Notes under the pieces: model-generated
The model's database searches: none
Told to the model about the DNA's origin: nothing
Seen by the model: only the letters and a program-made list of their open reading frames with translations
Shown here: positions 16,969 to 25,111 of the stretch, in pieces
How positions within the stretch are numbered: position 1 is the first letter of the stretch
Layout: each line of letters starts with the position of its first letter
Program-made: the position numbers and the translations under genes
NCBI RefSeq assembly: GCF_003116835.1
Contig: NZ_BFFO01000003.1
Span: 62,001 to 126,000 of the forward strand
DNA length: 64,000 bases
Direction of reading: 5' to 3'
Source of the DNA: Lactococcus termiticola
GTDB lineage: Bacteria > Bacillota > Bacilli > Lactobacillales > Streptococcaceae

Positions 16969-18042
16969 TTAAAGCTTATTCTGCTGGTCAGCCCGCCAGA
17001 CAATCTCTTCTGGGCTGTCCAGGCTGGTCTTTTGCTGGTGTGCCCCGTCTTTTGGCTCTTCGGCTGAGACTTCAAAGTCCAGCTCGTCAATCTGCCAGCT
17101 CTTTTGTTCAGGATTGAAGACGGCGGTCACGGTCACATTTTTGCGATTGTCCGAAGCTGACTTGCCGGTCTTCGATTTGAGGGTCAAGCTGTCGTCAAAG
17201 TAGACATCATAGATGACCGTCTCTTTATCAGTACTGTCATCGCTAAATTTCAGAGAGTCTGTATTAATGACAAAGTGCTGAAAGCTCTCTTGATAGCTGG
17301 CAAGCTCTGGTATAATCTCCTTCCAGCTGTCCTTCTCGCCAGCAATAAGAGCTGCTGTCGCACTCTTAATAGCTCCAAAATTGAAGTTCCCATTTACGCA
17401 ATCTGCCCAGGAAGTATAATAATTGACCATCAGCTGAAGAAATCCCTTTTGCGTTTTTTCAGCTTCTAGGAAGCCCTGCTTTTCTTGAACGTCTAGGTTG
17501 CCATCTTCAGTGGTCAAGTCGATGCTTGCCTTTTCTTCAAATTTTCCAAAGGCATCTGAAGCGACCTGGTAGGTCAGCGGGTAATTCGCTGGGATAAAGT
17601 CCCCGACGCTCGCCCCGGTCTCAGCAGGCTTTGTCAGCTGATCTTTTCCTTGTAGAAAGCTGATTTTCGTCCCTTCCTCCTGGCTGGTCAGCCTGATTTT
17701 TCTGTCCTGGGGAAGGTACTGTTTGCTGGAAAAGAAGCCTCTGTCCTTCTCCTTGAAGGCCTCGCTCTTGATGAGCTGTTCTACTTCTCCAGATTTCGCC
17801 TGCCTTTCCGCGGTCACAAAGGCTTCAAATTCCAGTCGGCTGATTTTTTTGCCATTGCTAAAAGTCGGGACAAACTGGCTAAAGGCTTGATAATCCCTGC
17901 TTTGGATGGCCTTTTCAATGCCTTGAATCGCATGGGCTGCGCTACTCTTCCTAGAATAATAGCTGTAAAGGCCGATTAATCCTAGAAAAAAAGCGACAGC
18001 CACAATGATTCCGGCAATCTGCTTAATTTTTTTAGTCTGCAT
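16969..18042 (-). CDS. membrane-anchored extracytoplasmic protein, TcaA-like
   Basis: A 357-residue protein with one N-terminal membrane helix (about 9-29: IAGIIVAVAFFLGLIGLY) and a large outside part. The outside part begins with an all-helical segment (IEKAIQSRDYQAFSQFV) and includes a section like the TcaA/YvbJ second domain (VGDFIPANYPLTYQVASDAF) and a C-terminal NTF2-like section near 210-320. There is no N-terminal zinc ribbon. It starts two bases after the stop of the lipoprotein gene, so the two are one unit and may form an envelope complex. Function unknown; the TcaA resemblance is by eye. Confidence 0.6.
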   Translation of the reverse strand: MQTKKIKQIAGIIVAVAFFLGLIGLYSYYSRKSSAAHAIQGIEKAIQSRDYQAFSQFVPTFSNGKKISRLEFEAFVTAERQAKSGEVEQLIKSEAFKEKDRGFFSSKQYLPQDRKIRLTSQEEGTKISFLQGKDQLTKPAETGASVGDFIPANYPLTYQVASDAFGKFEEKASIDLTTEDGNLDVQEKQGFLEAEKTQKGFLQLMVNYYTSWADCVNGNFNFGAIKSATAALIAGEKDSWKEIIPELASYQESFQHFVINTDSLKFSDDSTDKETVIYDVYFDDSLTLKSKTGKSASDNRKNVTVTAVFNPEQKSWQIDELDFEVSAEEPKDGAHQQKTSLDSPEEIVWRADQQNKL

Positions 18043-18044
18043 TT

Positions 18045-19118
18045 TTAGTAGTTTGAAACTCCTCCCATGAAGTCAGACTGGAGTTGCTTGAAGTCATAGT
18101 TTGAGTCAGAGTCTGTATCGTTGACCTTCCACTTGCCATCGCTTCCCTTGGTCAAAATCAGCTTTTCACCACCTGAACTCATCGTTGAAGGTTGGCTTGG
18201 TGTGATGGATGAGAATTTTGTCGGCAGGTTTTGAATCAGATTCTTCGCTGCTGCCTTCATCGCTGCATCATAGTCATCAAACTTGCCTTCATTGGCATTG
18301 ACCCAATCAGTCGTGATAGAGTCTGCATTCAAGTCATCAAAGTCGAGGACGCTAGGAGATACCTTGACGACAGCATAGTCTGGGAACATGCTGCTGACCG
18401 TATATTCGACCGTGCCACGTTTGGCATTTTCAGCCTCAAAGCTTGTGACCACCTTATCCAACTCAGCTTGAGAAGGTTGATAGTAACTATCAATATTCAA
18501 TTCCTTATCAAAGTTCTTTGCAAAGAGGCTATTAAAGTCGTTGTGGGCCTTCTTCAGGTCATTGCTTAGACCAGAAACTTCTGAAGTTTTAGCAAGAAAG
18601 ACATTGTCAACATAGCCCTGGGCCATCTTCTTCAGATTGACTGTTGGGTCTGAGTACTTGCTACTATCAACTTTGACAACGATGTCTTTGGGTTTGTCCT
18701 TAGACGTTGGCATTGGCGAATAATGGAGCTCATATTTTTGACCCTTGTCAACCTGGAAGACCAGGTAACCGACCAGGTCCTTATCTGGAGCGAGGTTTCC
18801 CATCGACAAGGTCTTAAATTTTGAATCAGAGCCGTCAGCATAGACACTTTCTGTGCTGATTTGATTGCCCTTATCATCATAGAGCTTGAAACTGCCATCA
18901 TAGATGCCGTCAATTGTTTTACCAGAAGTGTTTTTCATGTCGATGTTGAGGGCCAGATAGCCTTCGTCCGTATCAACATTCTTGCCTTCTTGCAGGACAT
19001 AGGTCCCAGACTTGATGTCCAGCTTAGCTTCAGCCTTGTTTGAGTTGCCACAGCCTGAGAGCAAGCTCAATCCAGCCAGGGCAGCCGCTGCAAACATTAG
19101 GGAGTGTTTCATTTTCAT
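18045..19118 (-). CDS. lipoprotein with DUF4352/DUF5105-type domains
   Basis: A 357-residue lipoprotein: signal peptide with lipobox LLSGC (Cys near residue 23), an N-terminal immunoglobulin-like part (GYLALNIDMKNTSGKTIDGI, DUF4352-like), then a helical C-terminal part (about 155-357) like DUF5105. It ends two bases before the TcaA-like gene. RBS GAGGAAC lies before the first ATG; a second ATG at codon 3 is possible. A long leader with tandem hairpins precedes it. Function unknown. Confidence 0.7.
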   Translation of the reverse strand: MKMKHSLMFAAAALAGLSLLSGCGNSNKAEAKLDIKSGTYVLQEGKNVDTDEGYLALNIDMKNTSGKTIDGIYDGSFKLYDDKGNQISTESVYADGSDSKFKTLSMGNLAPDKDLVGYLVFQVDKGQKYELHYSPMPTSKDKPKDIVVKVDSSKYSDPTVNLKKMAQGYVDNVFLAKTSEVSGLSNDLKKAHNDFNSLFAKNFDKELNIDSYYQPSQAELDKVVTSFEAENAKRGTVEYTVSSMFPDYAVVKVSPSVLDFDDLNADSITTDWVNANEGKFDDYDAAMKAAAKNLIQNLPTKFSSITPSQPSTMSSGGEKLILTKGSDGKWKVNDTDSDSNYDFKQLQSDFMGGVSNY

Positions 19119-19157
19119 TTTGTCAGTTCCTCTTCTATTTTGTTGAAGGCCTATAGG

Positions 19158-19223
19158 TTTCTCTGTTGGTACAACAGAGAAAGGCTAGCCTTTCTCTGTT
19201 GGTACAACAGAGAAAGGCTAGCC
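19158..19223 (-). repeat. two identical 33-bp tandem hairpin units in the leader of the lipoprotein operon
   Basis: Units 19158-19190 and 19191-19223 are identical. Each holds a ten-base-pair hairpin (TTTCTCTGTT / AACAGAGAAA, loop GGTAC) followed by the palindrome GGCTAGCC. They lie between the likely -10 at 19296-19301 and the lipoprotein ATG. Confidence 0.85.
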
Positions 19224-19295
19224 TTTGGTTTTTTATAAGCTCAATAGCTTAAAGTTGCTAACAATGATATTTCAGTCCTGAAAGGGCTTAACTTA

Positions 19296-19304
19296 AGTTT
19301 AGCA
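19296..19304 (-). promoter_or_regulatory. possible extended -10 for the lipoprotein operon
   Basis: Minus strand TGC-TAAACT about 175 bases before the lipoprotein ATG. It would give a long structured leader. Confidence 0.35.
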
Positions 19305-19361
19305 TAATCTATATAATATTGCACGAATTTATTAAAAAGCTTCCGGCTGAAGGATTCTAAA

Positions 19362-19386
19362 AATAAAAAAAAGCCCTTGGCTAGAG
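19362..19386 (-). terminator. terminator after add
   Basis: Minus strand AGCC-AAG-GGCT followed by eight T residues. The stem is only four or five base pairs but the U tract is strong. Confidence 0.5.
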
Positions 19387-19392
19387 GACATT

Positions 19393-20430
19393 TTAAGCAA
19401 GTGCTTGATAGCTTTTTTCAAAAGACTGATGGAGTTCCTGCTTCACAGCCTCAGCCACAAAGGCCCCATCAATCGCATAATGATTGATTTGCTCAAAGTC
19501 AGAAAGCTTGAAGTCCGGGTACCAGCCGGCAATTTTTTCATATTCCTGCTGGAGGTTGGTGTTGCTGACCGTGCGGTTGTCGGTGTTCAGCGTGACGTGA
19601 AGGCCCTTGTCATAGAGGGTTTTGAAGGGGTAGTCAGCAACCGTCTTGATAGCCTTGGTCTGGAAATTGCTGCTTGGAGCCATCTCAAGGACAATCGCCT
19701 TTTCCTTGAGGCTTGCTTGCTCGGCTTCGCTCAGGTCTTTGGTCATGATGCCGTGGCCAATCCGGCTAGCCCCCATCTTGACCGAGTCCAGGACGTTTTG
19801 GCTACAGCCTGGACATTCTCCGGCGTGCAGGGTGATATGAATACCTCGACTGGTCATCTCGCCGAGCAGGGGATCAAAGCCAATTTGCGGGAAATTCAGC
19901 TCGTCGCCGGCCAAATCGAAGCCGGCCAGTTTTGTTTCTTTTGATGAAAGCTCGTCAAAGATGGTCGTCAGCTCAGAGAGTGAGGCCAGGCTTTCTTGTC
20001 TGAGGCCACAGACAAGGGCATTAGCGATGACAGGAAAGTCTGCTTCTGCTTTTTTCAGGCCAGCAATCACGGCTTCTACTGCTGTGGCTAGGGTCAGACC
20101 CTGCTTAAGGTGTTGGCTTGGAGCAAAGCGGATTTCGATGTATTTGACATTATCAGCCGAGGCCTGGGCGACCACGTCGTAGGCTGCTAACTCAAGATTC
20201 TCAGCGGTCTGCAAGAGGGGAAGGACAAAGTCAAAGCGTTCGAGATATTCGAGGAGGCTCTGCGTGTGTTCAGGGGCCTGGGCCCGCTCCAGGATTTCCG
20301 CATCTGTCGCAGGCAAAGTGATCCCTGCATTTTCAGCCAATTGCTTGATTGTCCCCAAAGACAGTGAGCCATCCAGATGGCAGTGGAGTTCGATTTTGGG
20401 CATTTGAGCAATAAGGGCTGGGCTGATCAT
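19393..20430 (-). CDS. add: adenosine deaminase
   Basis: A 345-residue TIM-barrel zinc enzyme making inosine from adenosine for purine salvage. Metal and catalytic groups: HCHLDGSL near residue 16, HAGE near 200, SRIGHGIM near 220 and LNTDNRTVSNT near 290 (the active-site aspartate, in the lactic-acid-bacterial form DN rather than DDP). Length is normal. It is monocistronic, with a weak terminator after the stop. Confidence 0.92.
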   Translation of the reverse strand: MISPALIAQMPKIELHCHLDGSLSLGTIKQLAENAGITLPATDAEILERAQAPEHTQSLLEYLERFDFVLPLLQTAENLELAAYDVVAQASADNVKYIEIRFAPSQHLKQGLTLATAVEAVIAGLKKAEADFPVIANALVCGLRQESLASLSELTTIFDELSSKETKLAGFDLAGDELNFPQIGFDPLLGEMTSRGIHITLHAGECPGCSQNVLDSVKMGASRIGHGIMTKDLSEAEQASLKEKAIVLEMAPSSNFQTKAIKTVADYPFKTLYDKGLHVTLNTDNRTVSNTNLQQEYEKIAGWYPDFKLSDFEQINHYAIDGAFVAEAVKQELHQSFEKSYQALA

Positions 20431-20489
20431 GGGCTTCTCCTGAAAAATATATTTTTACTATTTTAACACTTTTAGTTAAATTTGCAAGA

Positions 20490-20516
20490 AAAAAAACAGC
20501 CGAAGCTGTTTCTTAT
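20490..20516 (-). terminator. terminator of glpF with a UUCG tetraloop
   Basis: Minus strand GAAACAGC-TTCG-GCTGTTT then five more T residues, starting right at the glpF stop. Confidence 0.8.
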
Positions 20517-21400
20517 AAATAAATCAGTTTGAAGAGGGCTACAGCAATGATGGCTGCAAGGATTGGAGCCGCAACTGGCACCCAGCTGTACCACCACTTA
20601 GAATCGCCCTTGGCTTCGCCGAGGACTGCTTTTGGCAAGAGGCTGTGGACGATACGGGGACCAAGGTCACGGGCAGGGTTTAGAGCAGGACCTGTCGCAC
20701 CACCAAAGGCGGCAACCAGGGCGAGGACCAGGAGTCCGAGCACCAGGTGAGAAACGGCCAAGCTTGGATATTGCACGCTTGTGATTTGGGCAAAACCTTG
20801 TTTGATTGAGTCGACAAGCGAAACACTGCCGAGGTTGATGGTTTGTCCAGATTCCTGGAGGGCTTTTTGGAGGCCTTTTGTCAATTCGCTACCGAAGAAG
20901 ACCTTGGTCAAGCCCATCGCTCCAAAGAAGAGGATGAATGAGCCGACAAACTCGTTCAGGAAACCATTAATCATGGCACCTGTACGGCTAGCTGCTGTAT
21001 TGTCATCCACATTGTCGATGGTAGAGAAGCTACCCAGGATGGCGTTTGGATTTTCCGTCTTGAGGAAGTAAGGGCGATAAACCATGACGATCAAGAGCTG
21101 ACCGACCATTGCACCGAGGAGCTGGGCAATGATGTATTGGGCAACGTGTGCCCATGGGAAGAAGCCACTGATGGCCAGACCGAGCGTGAAGGCTGGGTTC
21201 ATCTGGGCTGTGATGCTACCAAAGGCAACGGCTGGCAGCATAACGGCCATCCCGTAACCCCAGGCAATGATAATCCAAGACTGGCCGTGGGCCTTTGTCC
21301 CTTTGAGTTCTACGTTGGCAACTGAACCATTCCCCAGCATGACCAGAAAGGCCGTGGCGATAAATTCAGTGATGTACTTAATCATCCATGAGTAATCCAT
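20513..21400 (-). CDS. glpF: glycerol uptake facilitator (aquaglyceroporin)
   Basis: A 295-residue MIP channel with six membrane helices and two half-helices carrying NPA boxes: MNPAFTLG near residue 68 and LNPARDLGPR near 242. The length and the insert between helices 3 and 4 (RPYFLKTENPNAILGSFS) match the lactococcal glycerol facilitators. It passes glycerol and perhaps other small neutral solutes or water. AGGAGAATTTC precedes the ATG; the promoter has a near-consensus -35. No glycerol kinase or glpO adjoins it. Confidence 0.92.
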   Translation of the reverse strand: MDYSWMIKYITEFIATAFLVMLGNGSVANVELKGTKAHGQSWIIIAWGYGMAVMLPAVAFGSITAQMNPAFTLGLAISGFFPWAHVAQYIIAQLLGAMVGQLLIVMVYRPYFLKTENPNAILGSFSTIDNVDDNTAASRTGAMINGFLNEFVGSFILFFGAMGLTKVFFGSELTKGLQKALQESGQTINLGSVSLVDSIKQGFAQITSVQYPSLAVSHLVLGLLVLALVAAFGGATGPALNPARDLGPRIVHSLLPKAVLGEAKGDSKWWYSWVPVAAPILAAIIAVALFKLIYL

Positions 21401-21451
21401 GAAATTCTCCTATTAAATTTGTTTTTTGTGCTTGAGTTCACATGCTTTTCT

Positions 21452-21480
21452 AGTATACAGAAAAAAAGGGGTGTCGTCAA
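21452..21480 (-). promoter_or_regulatory. glpF promoter
   Basis: Minus strand TTGACG (21475-21480), 17-base spacer, TATACT (21452-21457). Confidence 0.8.
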
Positions 21481-21496
21481 GCCCTGTTATTGGAAG

Positions 21497-21651
21497 GGGT
21501 TGGGGAGCCGTTTCGCTACGAAAAAATTGCCAGCGAACTGTGGAGGCCACAAGCAGACAGCTTCGCTGTCTCATTGTTAAATCTGGAGCCCAAGGTCTCC
21601 AGATTTGCCTATTTCCACGGTTCGCTGGCAATTTTTTCTCCACTCCACTGT
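21497..21651 (+). repeat. three-stem palindromic element, copy 3 (forward)
   Basis: The closing stem 21520-21544 pairs with 21614-21638 (24 of 25). First inner hairpin 21555-21571 (AGACAGC-TTC-GCTGTCT), then CATTGTTAAA, then second hairpin 21579-21606 (AAATCTGGAG / CTCCAGATTT). Flanks: GGGGAGCCGTTTC on the left, CTCCACTCCACTG on the right. It lies just upstream of the glpF promoter. Confidence 0.88.
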
Positions 21652-21720
21652 CAACACCTATTCCTCCAGCACTCCACGCCATCCCTTCTTTTATAATATT
21701 TTATAGATCAGGCACAAGTG

Positions 21721-21868
21721 AAGTTACAGCCTTCCGGGCAAACTGCTGTGAAAAGTGGCAAATGGCGAGACCTGAGGGCTCGACATTTAGCGATGAGACA
21801 GCAAAGCTGGCTGCTCGCGGCCCCACAGCAGATTGCCCGGAAGGCTGTAACGCAACGACCAACTCCCA
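21721..21868 (-). repeat. three-stem palindromic element, copy 4 (reverse)
   Basis: The closing stem 21723-21750 pairs with 21824-21851 (27 of 28), the second longest in the window. Inner hairpins: 21761-21786 (AATGGCGAG / CTCGACATT) and around 21797-21812 (CAGC-AAA-GCTG). The right flank CGCAACGACCAACTCCC is the family 5' flank in reverse. It forms a tail-to-tail pair with copy 3, between divergent glpF and pepX. Confidence 0.87.
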
Positions 21869-21909
21869 AGAACCTCAACACCAGACCAGATGCCTTTTCC
21901 AGCGGATTT

Positions 21910-21918
21910 TGTTATAAT
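21910..21918 (+). promoter_or_regulatory. extended -10 promoter of pepX
   Basis: TGT-TATAAT ending 35 bases before the pepX ATG; GAAGGGG serves as ribosome-binding site. Confidence 0.6.
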
Positions 21919-21953
21919 AACATAAGAATATTTTCTTATAGAAAGAAGGGGAC

Positions 21954-24266
21954 ATGGTCACATTTAACCATTTTTCAATCGTTGAAAAGTCAATGGACGA
22001 AAAGCTCGCCGAGCTTGATCATCTGGGCTTTCACTGGTCTGTTTTTTGGGAGCCAAAGAAAATCCTTCGAGACTTTCTCATCACTTCTCCGGTCGATATG
22101 ACCAAGCTCCTGGCCAGCCCTTCTCTGGCCTTGACTGACTTCTTGAAGCTCGACGTCGCCCTAGACTGGGAAATCTACTGGGCTATCAGCCTCCAGCTCC
22201 TGGGCTTTACGGCTAATTTTGAATACGACCTGAGCCATGCGGTGGATTTTGCCAAGAAAAGCAAGCTCCCCATGCTTGACGACGAGCTCGAGCTGACCTC
22301 AGAAGTTCTGATTGAAGGTCTTTATCTGCTCCTGGCCAGTCGCCGGAAAAACGGGATGACCCTCGTCGAGCAATGGGTCTCTGAAGGTCTGATTCCAGTC
22401 GACAATCAATTCCACTTCTTTAATGACAAGTCACTCGCCACTTTTGACACCAGCAAGCTCAAGCGGGAAATCCTCTGGGTCGAATCTAACGTTGACAGCT
22501 GGGGTCGAGGGCAAAAAGACCTCATCAAGCTCCAGATTATCCGGCCAAGTTTTGATGGAGGCAAGCTCCCTGTCGTCATGACGGCGAGCCCTTATCACTT
22601 GGGCATCAACGGCTGGGCCAATGACAAGCAACTCCACGACATGAAGGTCGACCTCAACGAAAAGGCTCAGGGCAGCCTACACGTCAACCCCGAAGCCATT
22701 CCCAGCCAAGAATACGGCCAGCAGGCTGAGGCTGAGACGGCCAGTGAAGCCAGCTACGACTTCACCCACGGCTGGACCTACTCGCTCAATGACTACCTCC
22801 TGGCTCGTGGCTTTGCTAGCGTCTACGTGGCCGGCATCGGGACCCGTGACTCTGACGGCTTTCAGACTTCTGGCGATTACCAGCAGGTCCTCTCGATGAC
22901 CGCTGCCATTGACTGGCTCAACGGCCGGACCAAGGCTTATACTTCTAAGCGACGTGACCATGAGGTCAAGGCTGACTGGGCCAACGGCAAGGTGGCCATG
23001 ACCGGCCGTTCATACCTGGGTACCATGGCCTACGGGGCAGCAACGACAGCTGTCGACGGTCTCGAGGTCATCCTGGCTGAGGCCGGTATCAGCTCCTGGT
23101 ATGGCTACTACCGTGAAAACGGCCTGGTCCGATCTCCTGGTGGCTATCCCGGCGAAGACCTGGATGTCCTGGCCGAGTTGACCTATTCTAAAAACCTGGA
23201 TGGGGCTGATTTTCTGGAAAATAACGAAGCCTATCAGGAAAAGCTCAAGGAAATGACCATCTCACTTGACCGGGCTTATGGCGACTACAATCAGTTCTGG
23301 GAGGCGAGAAACTACCTGCCTCATGCTGACGAGGTCAAGGCCGATGTCCTGATTATCCACGGCCTCCAAGACTGGAACGTCACGCCTGACCAGGCCTACA
23401 ATTTCTGGCATGCCCTGCCTGAAGGCCATCGCAAGCACTTGATTCTCCACCGAGGCGAGCATGTCTACATCAACAGCTGGCAGTCGATTGACCTCTCAGA
23501 GCTGGTCAATAGCTACTTCTCTGCCAAATTGCTGGATAGAGCACTCAGCCTCGAGCTCCCTCCAGTCATCCTCCAGGAAAATGGCCGGGCTCAAAGCTGG
23601 TCGGCCAGAAGCGAATGGGGAAGCTCGGAAATCCTCCAGATTCCGCTGGCCAAGACTGCTGTTTCGATTGAAAAATTTGAGAATCACTATGATGAAGCCG
23701 ACTTTGAGCGGTACAGCAAGGATTTCAAGGTCTTTAAGGAAGAGCTATTTACTGGTAAAATCAGCCAGCAGACCAGTGTCATCGACCTGGACATCCTCGA
23801 TGAGGTCGAAATCAACGGTCGTGTCGAGCTCCAACTCAAGGTCAAAGTCTCTGACAGCAAGGCCCTCCTCTCTGCTCAAATCCTTGATTTTGGCAATAAA
23901 AAACGCCTGCCTGATCGGGCAAAAGCCATTGATATTAAAGCCCTTGACCGGGGTCGCAACTTTGCCCAGGAAGACCTGCTTGAGCTTCCTCTGGTTGACA
24001 GTCCTTATCAGCTGGTCAGCAAGGCCTTTCTCAACCTGCAAAACCGGGAGGGCCTCATGGAGCACAAGGCCGTTCGACCTGATGAATGGATGGAATTCCG
24101 CCTGAGCATGCAGCCCAATATCTATCGCCTGGAAAAGGGCGATAAGCTCCGGATCCTGCTCTATTCGACCGACTTTGAGCACACCATCAGGGACAACCGG
24201 GAGGTCAGCTACGAGATTGACCTGGGTCGCTCACACCTGATTGTGCCCTATAGCGATGGGGAATAG
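21954..24266 (+). CDS. pepX: Xaa-Pro dipeptidyl-peptidase
   Basis: A 770-residue serine peptidase releasing X-Pro dipeptides from peptide N-termini, a core enzyme of casein-peptide use in lactococci. The catalytic triad is S353 (GRSYLGTMAYG), D473 (LIIHGLQDWNVTPDQ) and H503 (LHRGEHVYIN), each five residues beyond the L. lactis numbering (348, 468, 498). The N-terminal helical dimerisation domain, the alpha/beta-hydrolase core and the C-terminal jelly-roll are all full length. It acts in the cytoplasm and has no signal peptide. It is monocistronic. Confidence 0.96.
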   Translation: MVTFNHFSIVEKSMDEKLAELDHLGFHWSVFWEPKKILRDFLITSPVDMTKLLASPSLALTDFLKLDVALDWEIYWAISLQLLGFTANFEYDLSHAVDFAKKSKLPMLDDELELTSEVLIEGLYLLLASRRKNGMTLVEQWVSEGLIPVDNQFHFFNDKSLATFDTSKLKREILWVESNVDSWGRGQKDLIKLQIIRPSFDGGKLPVVMTASPYHLGINGWANDKQLHDMKVDLNEKAQGSLHVNPEAIPSQEYGQQAEAETASEASYDFTHGWTYSLNDYLLARGFASVYVAGIGTRDSDGFQTSGDYQQVLSMTAAIDWLNGRTKAYTSKRRDHEVKADWANGKVAMTGRSYLGTMAYGAATTAVDGLEVILAEAGISSWYGYYRENGLVRSPGGYPGEDLDVLAELTYSKNLDGADFLENNEAYQEKLKEMTISLDRAYGDYNQFWEARNYLPHADEVKADVLIIHGLQDWNVTPDQAYNFWHALPEGHRKHLILHRGEHVYINSWQSIDLSELVNSYFSAKLLDRALSLELPPVILQENGRAQSWSARSEWGSSEILQIPLAKTAVSIEKFENHYDEADFERYSKDFKVFKEELFTGKISQQTSVIDLDILDEVEINGRVELQLKVKVSDSKALLSAQILDFGNKKRLPDRAKAIDIKALDRGRNFAQEDLLELPLVDSPYQLVSKAFLNLQNREGLMEHKAVRPDEWMEFRLSMQPNIYRLEKGDKLRILLYSTDFEHTIRDNREVSYEIDLGRSHLIVPYSDGE

Positions 24267-24311
24267 GACCTCATCTCATAAAGAAAATAAAAAAATAATT
24301 TTGGAGATACA

Positions 24312-24692
24312 ATGTTAAAAGAATTCAAAGAATTTATCCTACGTGGCAACGTCCTTGACCTGGCTGTCGGTGTTATCATCGGTGGTGCCTTCACGCTGGT
24401 CGTGACTTCACTCGTCAAAAACTTGATTAACCCACTCGTCGGTCTCTTCTTACAGTCAGGCGCTTTGACTGGCCTGGTCCTACACATTGGCAAAGCAAAA
24501 TTCATGTACGGAACCTTTATCAATGATGTGCTGAACTTTGTGATTACCGCTTTCGTGATTTTCATCCTCATCAAGTCCATCAACAAGCTCTTCCCTAAGA
24601 AAAACGGCGAAGATGCGGTGGTTGTCAATGAAGAATTGGAGACGCTTAAGGAAATCCGGGATTTGTTGTTAGAACAGAAAAAAGAAGGTTAG
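24312..24692 (+). CDS. mscL: large-conductance mechanosensitive channel
   Basis: A 126-residue membrane channel protecting against hypo-osmotic shock. [26 protein letters not shown] (here split: [19 protein letters not shown] and [11 protein letters not shown]) is the N-terminal helix plus pore-lining TM1; the second membrane helix is [18 protein letters not shown]; the C-terminal cytoplasmic helix is [19 protein letters not shown] precedes the ATG. It lies 45 bases after pepX and has its own terminator. Confidence 0.95.
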   Translation: MLKEFKEFILRGNVLDLAVGVIIGGAFTLVVTSLVKNLINPLVGLFLQSGALTGLVLHIGKAKFMYGTFINDVLNFVITAFVIFILIKSINKLFPKKNGEDAVVVNEELETLKEIRDLLLEQKKEG

Positions 24693-24712
24693 ATTTGGCC
24701 TTCTTTTTTGTT
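24676..24712 (+). terminator. terminator of mscL
   Basis: AAGAAGG / CCTTCTT stem followed by TTTTG; the 5' arm covers the last codons of mscL. Confidence 0.7.
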
Positions 24713-24738
24713 TGTGCCGGTGTATTTGGTTTGTGTCT

Positions 24739-24820
24739 GGGAGTCGCTTCACTCCGCTCAAGGTGGAACTAATCGGCGGAACATGGTCTTTGTTCTAATT
24801 TGCCGATGATTTCCACACGC
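24739..24820 (+). repeat. three-stem palindromic element, copy 5 (degenerate, forward)
   Basis: GGGAGTCGCTTC on the left is the family flank. 24763-24777 pairs imperfectly with 24802-24816 (12 of 15) around GGAACA / TGTTCT. One inner hairpin is missing, so this is a shortened or decayed copy. The rest of 24820-24930 shows nothing I can assign. Confidence 0.5.
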
Positions 24821-24930
24821 TGCGTTTCGCTTGGTTGCTACTGCTAATCTTTAGGCATCTTTATTTGTAAGCTAATTCTCTTAATGATTCACTGGGACAA
24901 GTAAGATGATTTAGCTATAAGAAACGCGAC

Positions 24931-25077
24931 TAAGTGTAGCTGTGGGAAAACCGCAAGAAACTGTGTCATTAAGGCAAATTGGGAGACCTTGGGCTCCCAA
25001 TTTAGCGATGAGACCGCGAAGCGGGCTGCTCGCGGCCACACAGTTCTCTTGCGGTTTTCCCACAGCGGAACGACTCC
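24931..25077 (-). repeat. three-stem palindromic element, copy 6 (reverse)
   Basis: The closing stem 24940-24966 pairs with 25038-25065, all 27 positions with a single one-base bulge. Inner hairpins: 24976-25003 (AAATTGGGAG / CTCCCAATTT) and 25014-25024 (CCGC-GAA-GCGG). The right flank CGGAACGACTCC is the family 5' flank in reverse. It ends just before the nusG terminator. Confidence 0.88.
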
Positions 25078-25111
25078 AAAGAAAAAAGCCCCAAACCAAG
25101 GGCTTTTCTTT
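25077..25111 (-). terminator. terminator of nusG
   Basis: Minus strand AAAGAAAAGCCC-TTGGTTT-GGGGCTTTTTTC; begins at the nusG stop. Confidence 0.8.

Noticed and set aside
19158-19223. CRISPR or insertion-site duplication at the 33-bp repeats
   Set aside because: Only two units, no spacer between them, each an internal hairpin.
21426-22101. Plus-strand frames of 163 and 127 codons upstream of pepX
   Set aside because: They run through the palindromic elements 3 and 4 and into the pepX start; the apparent peptides are translations of the repeats.
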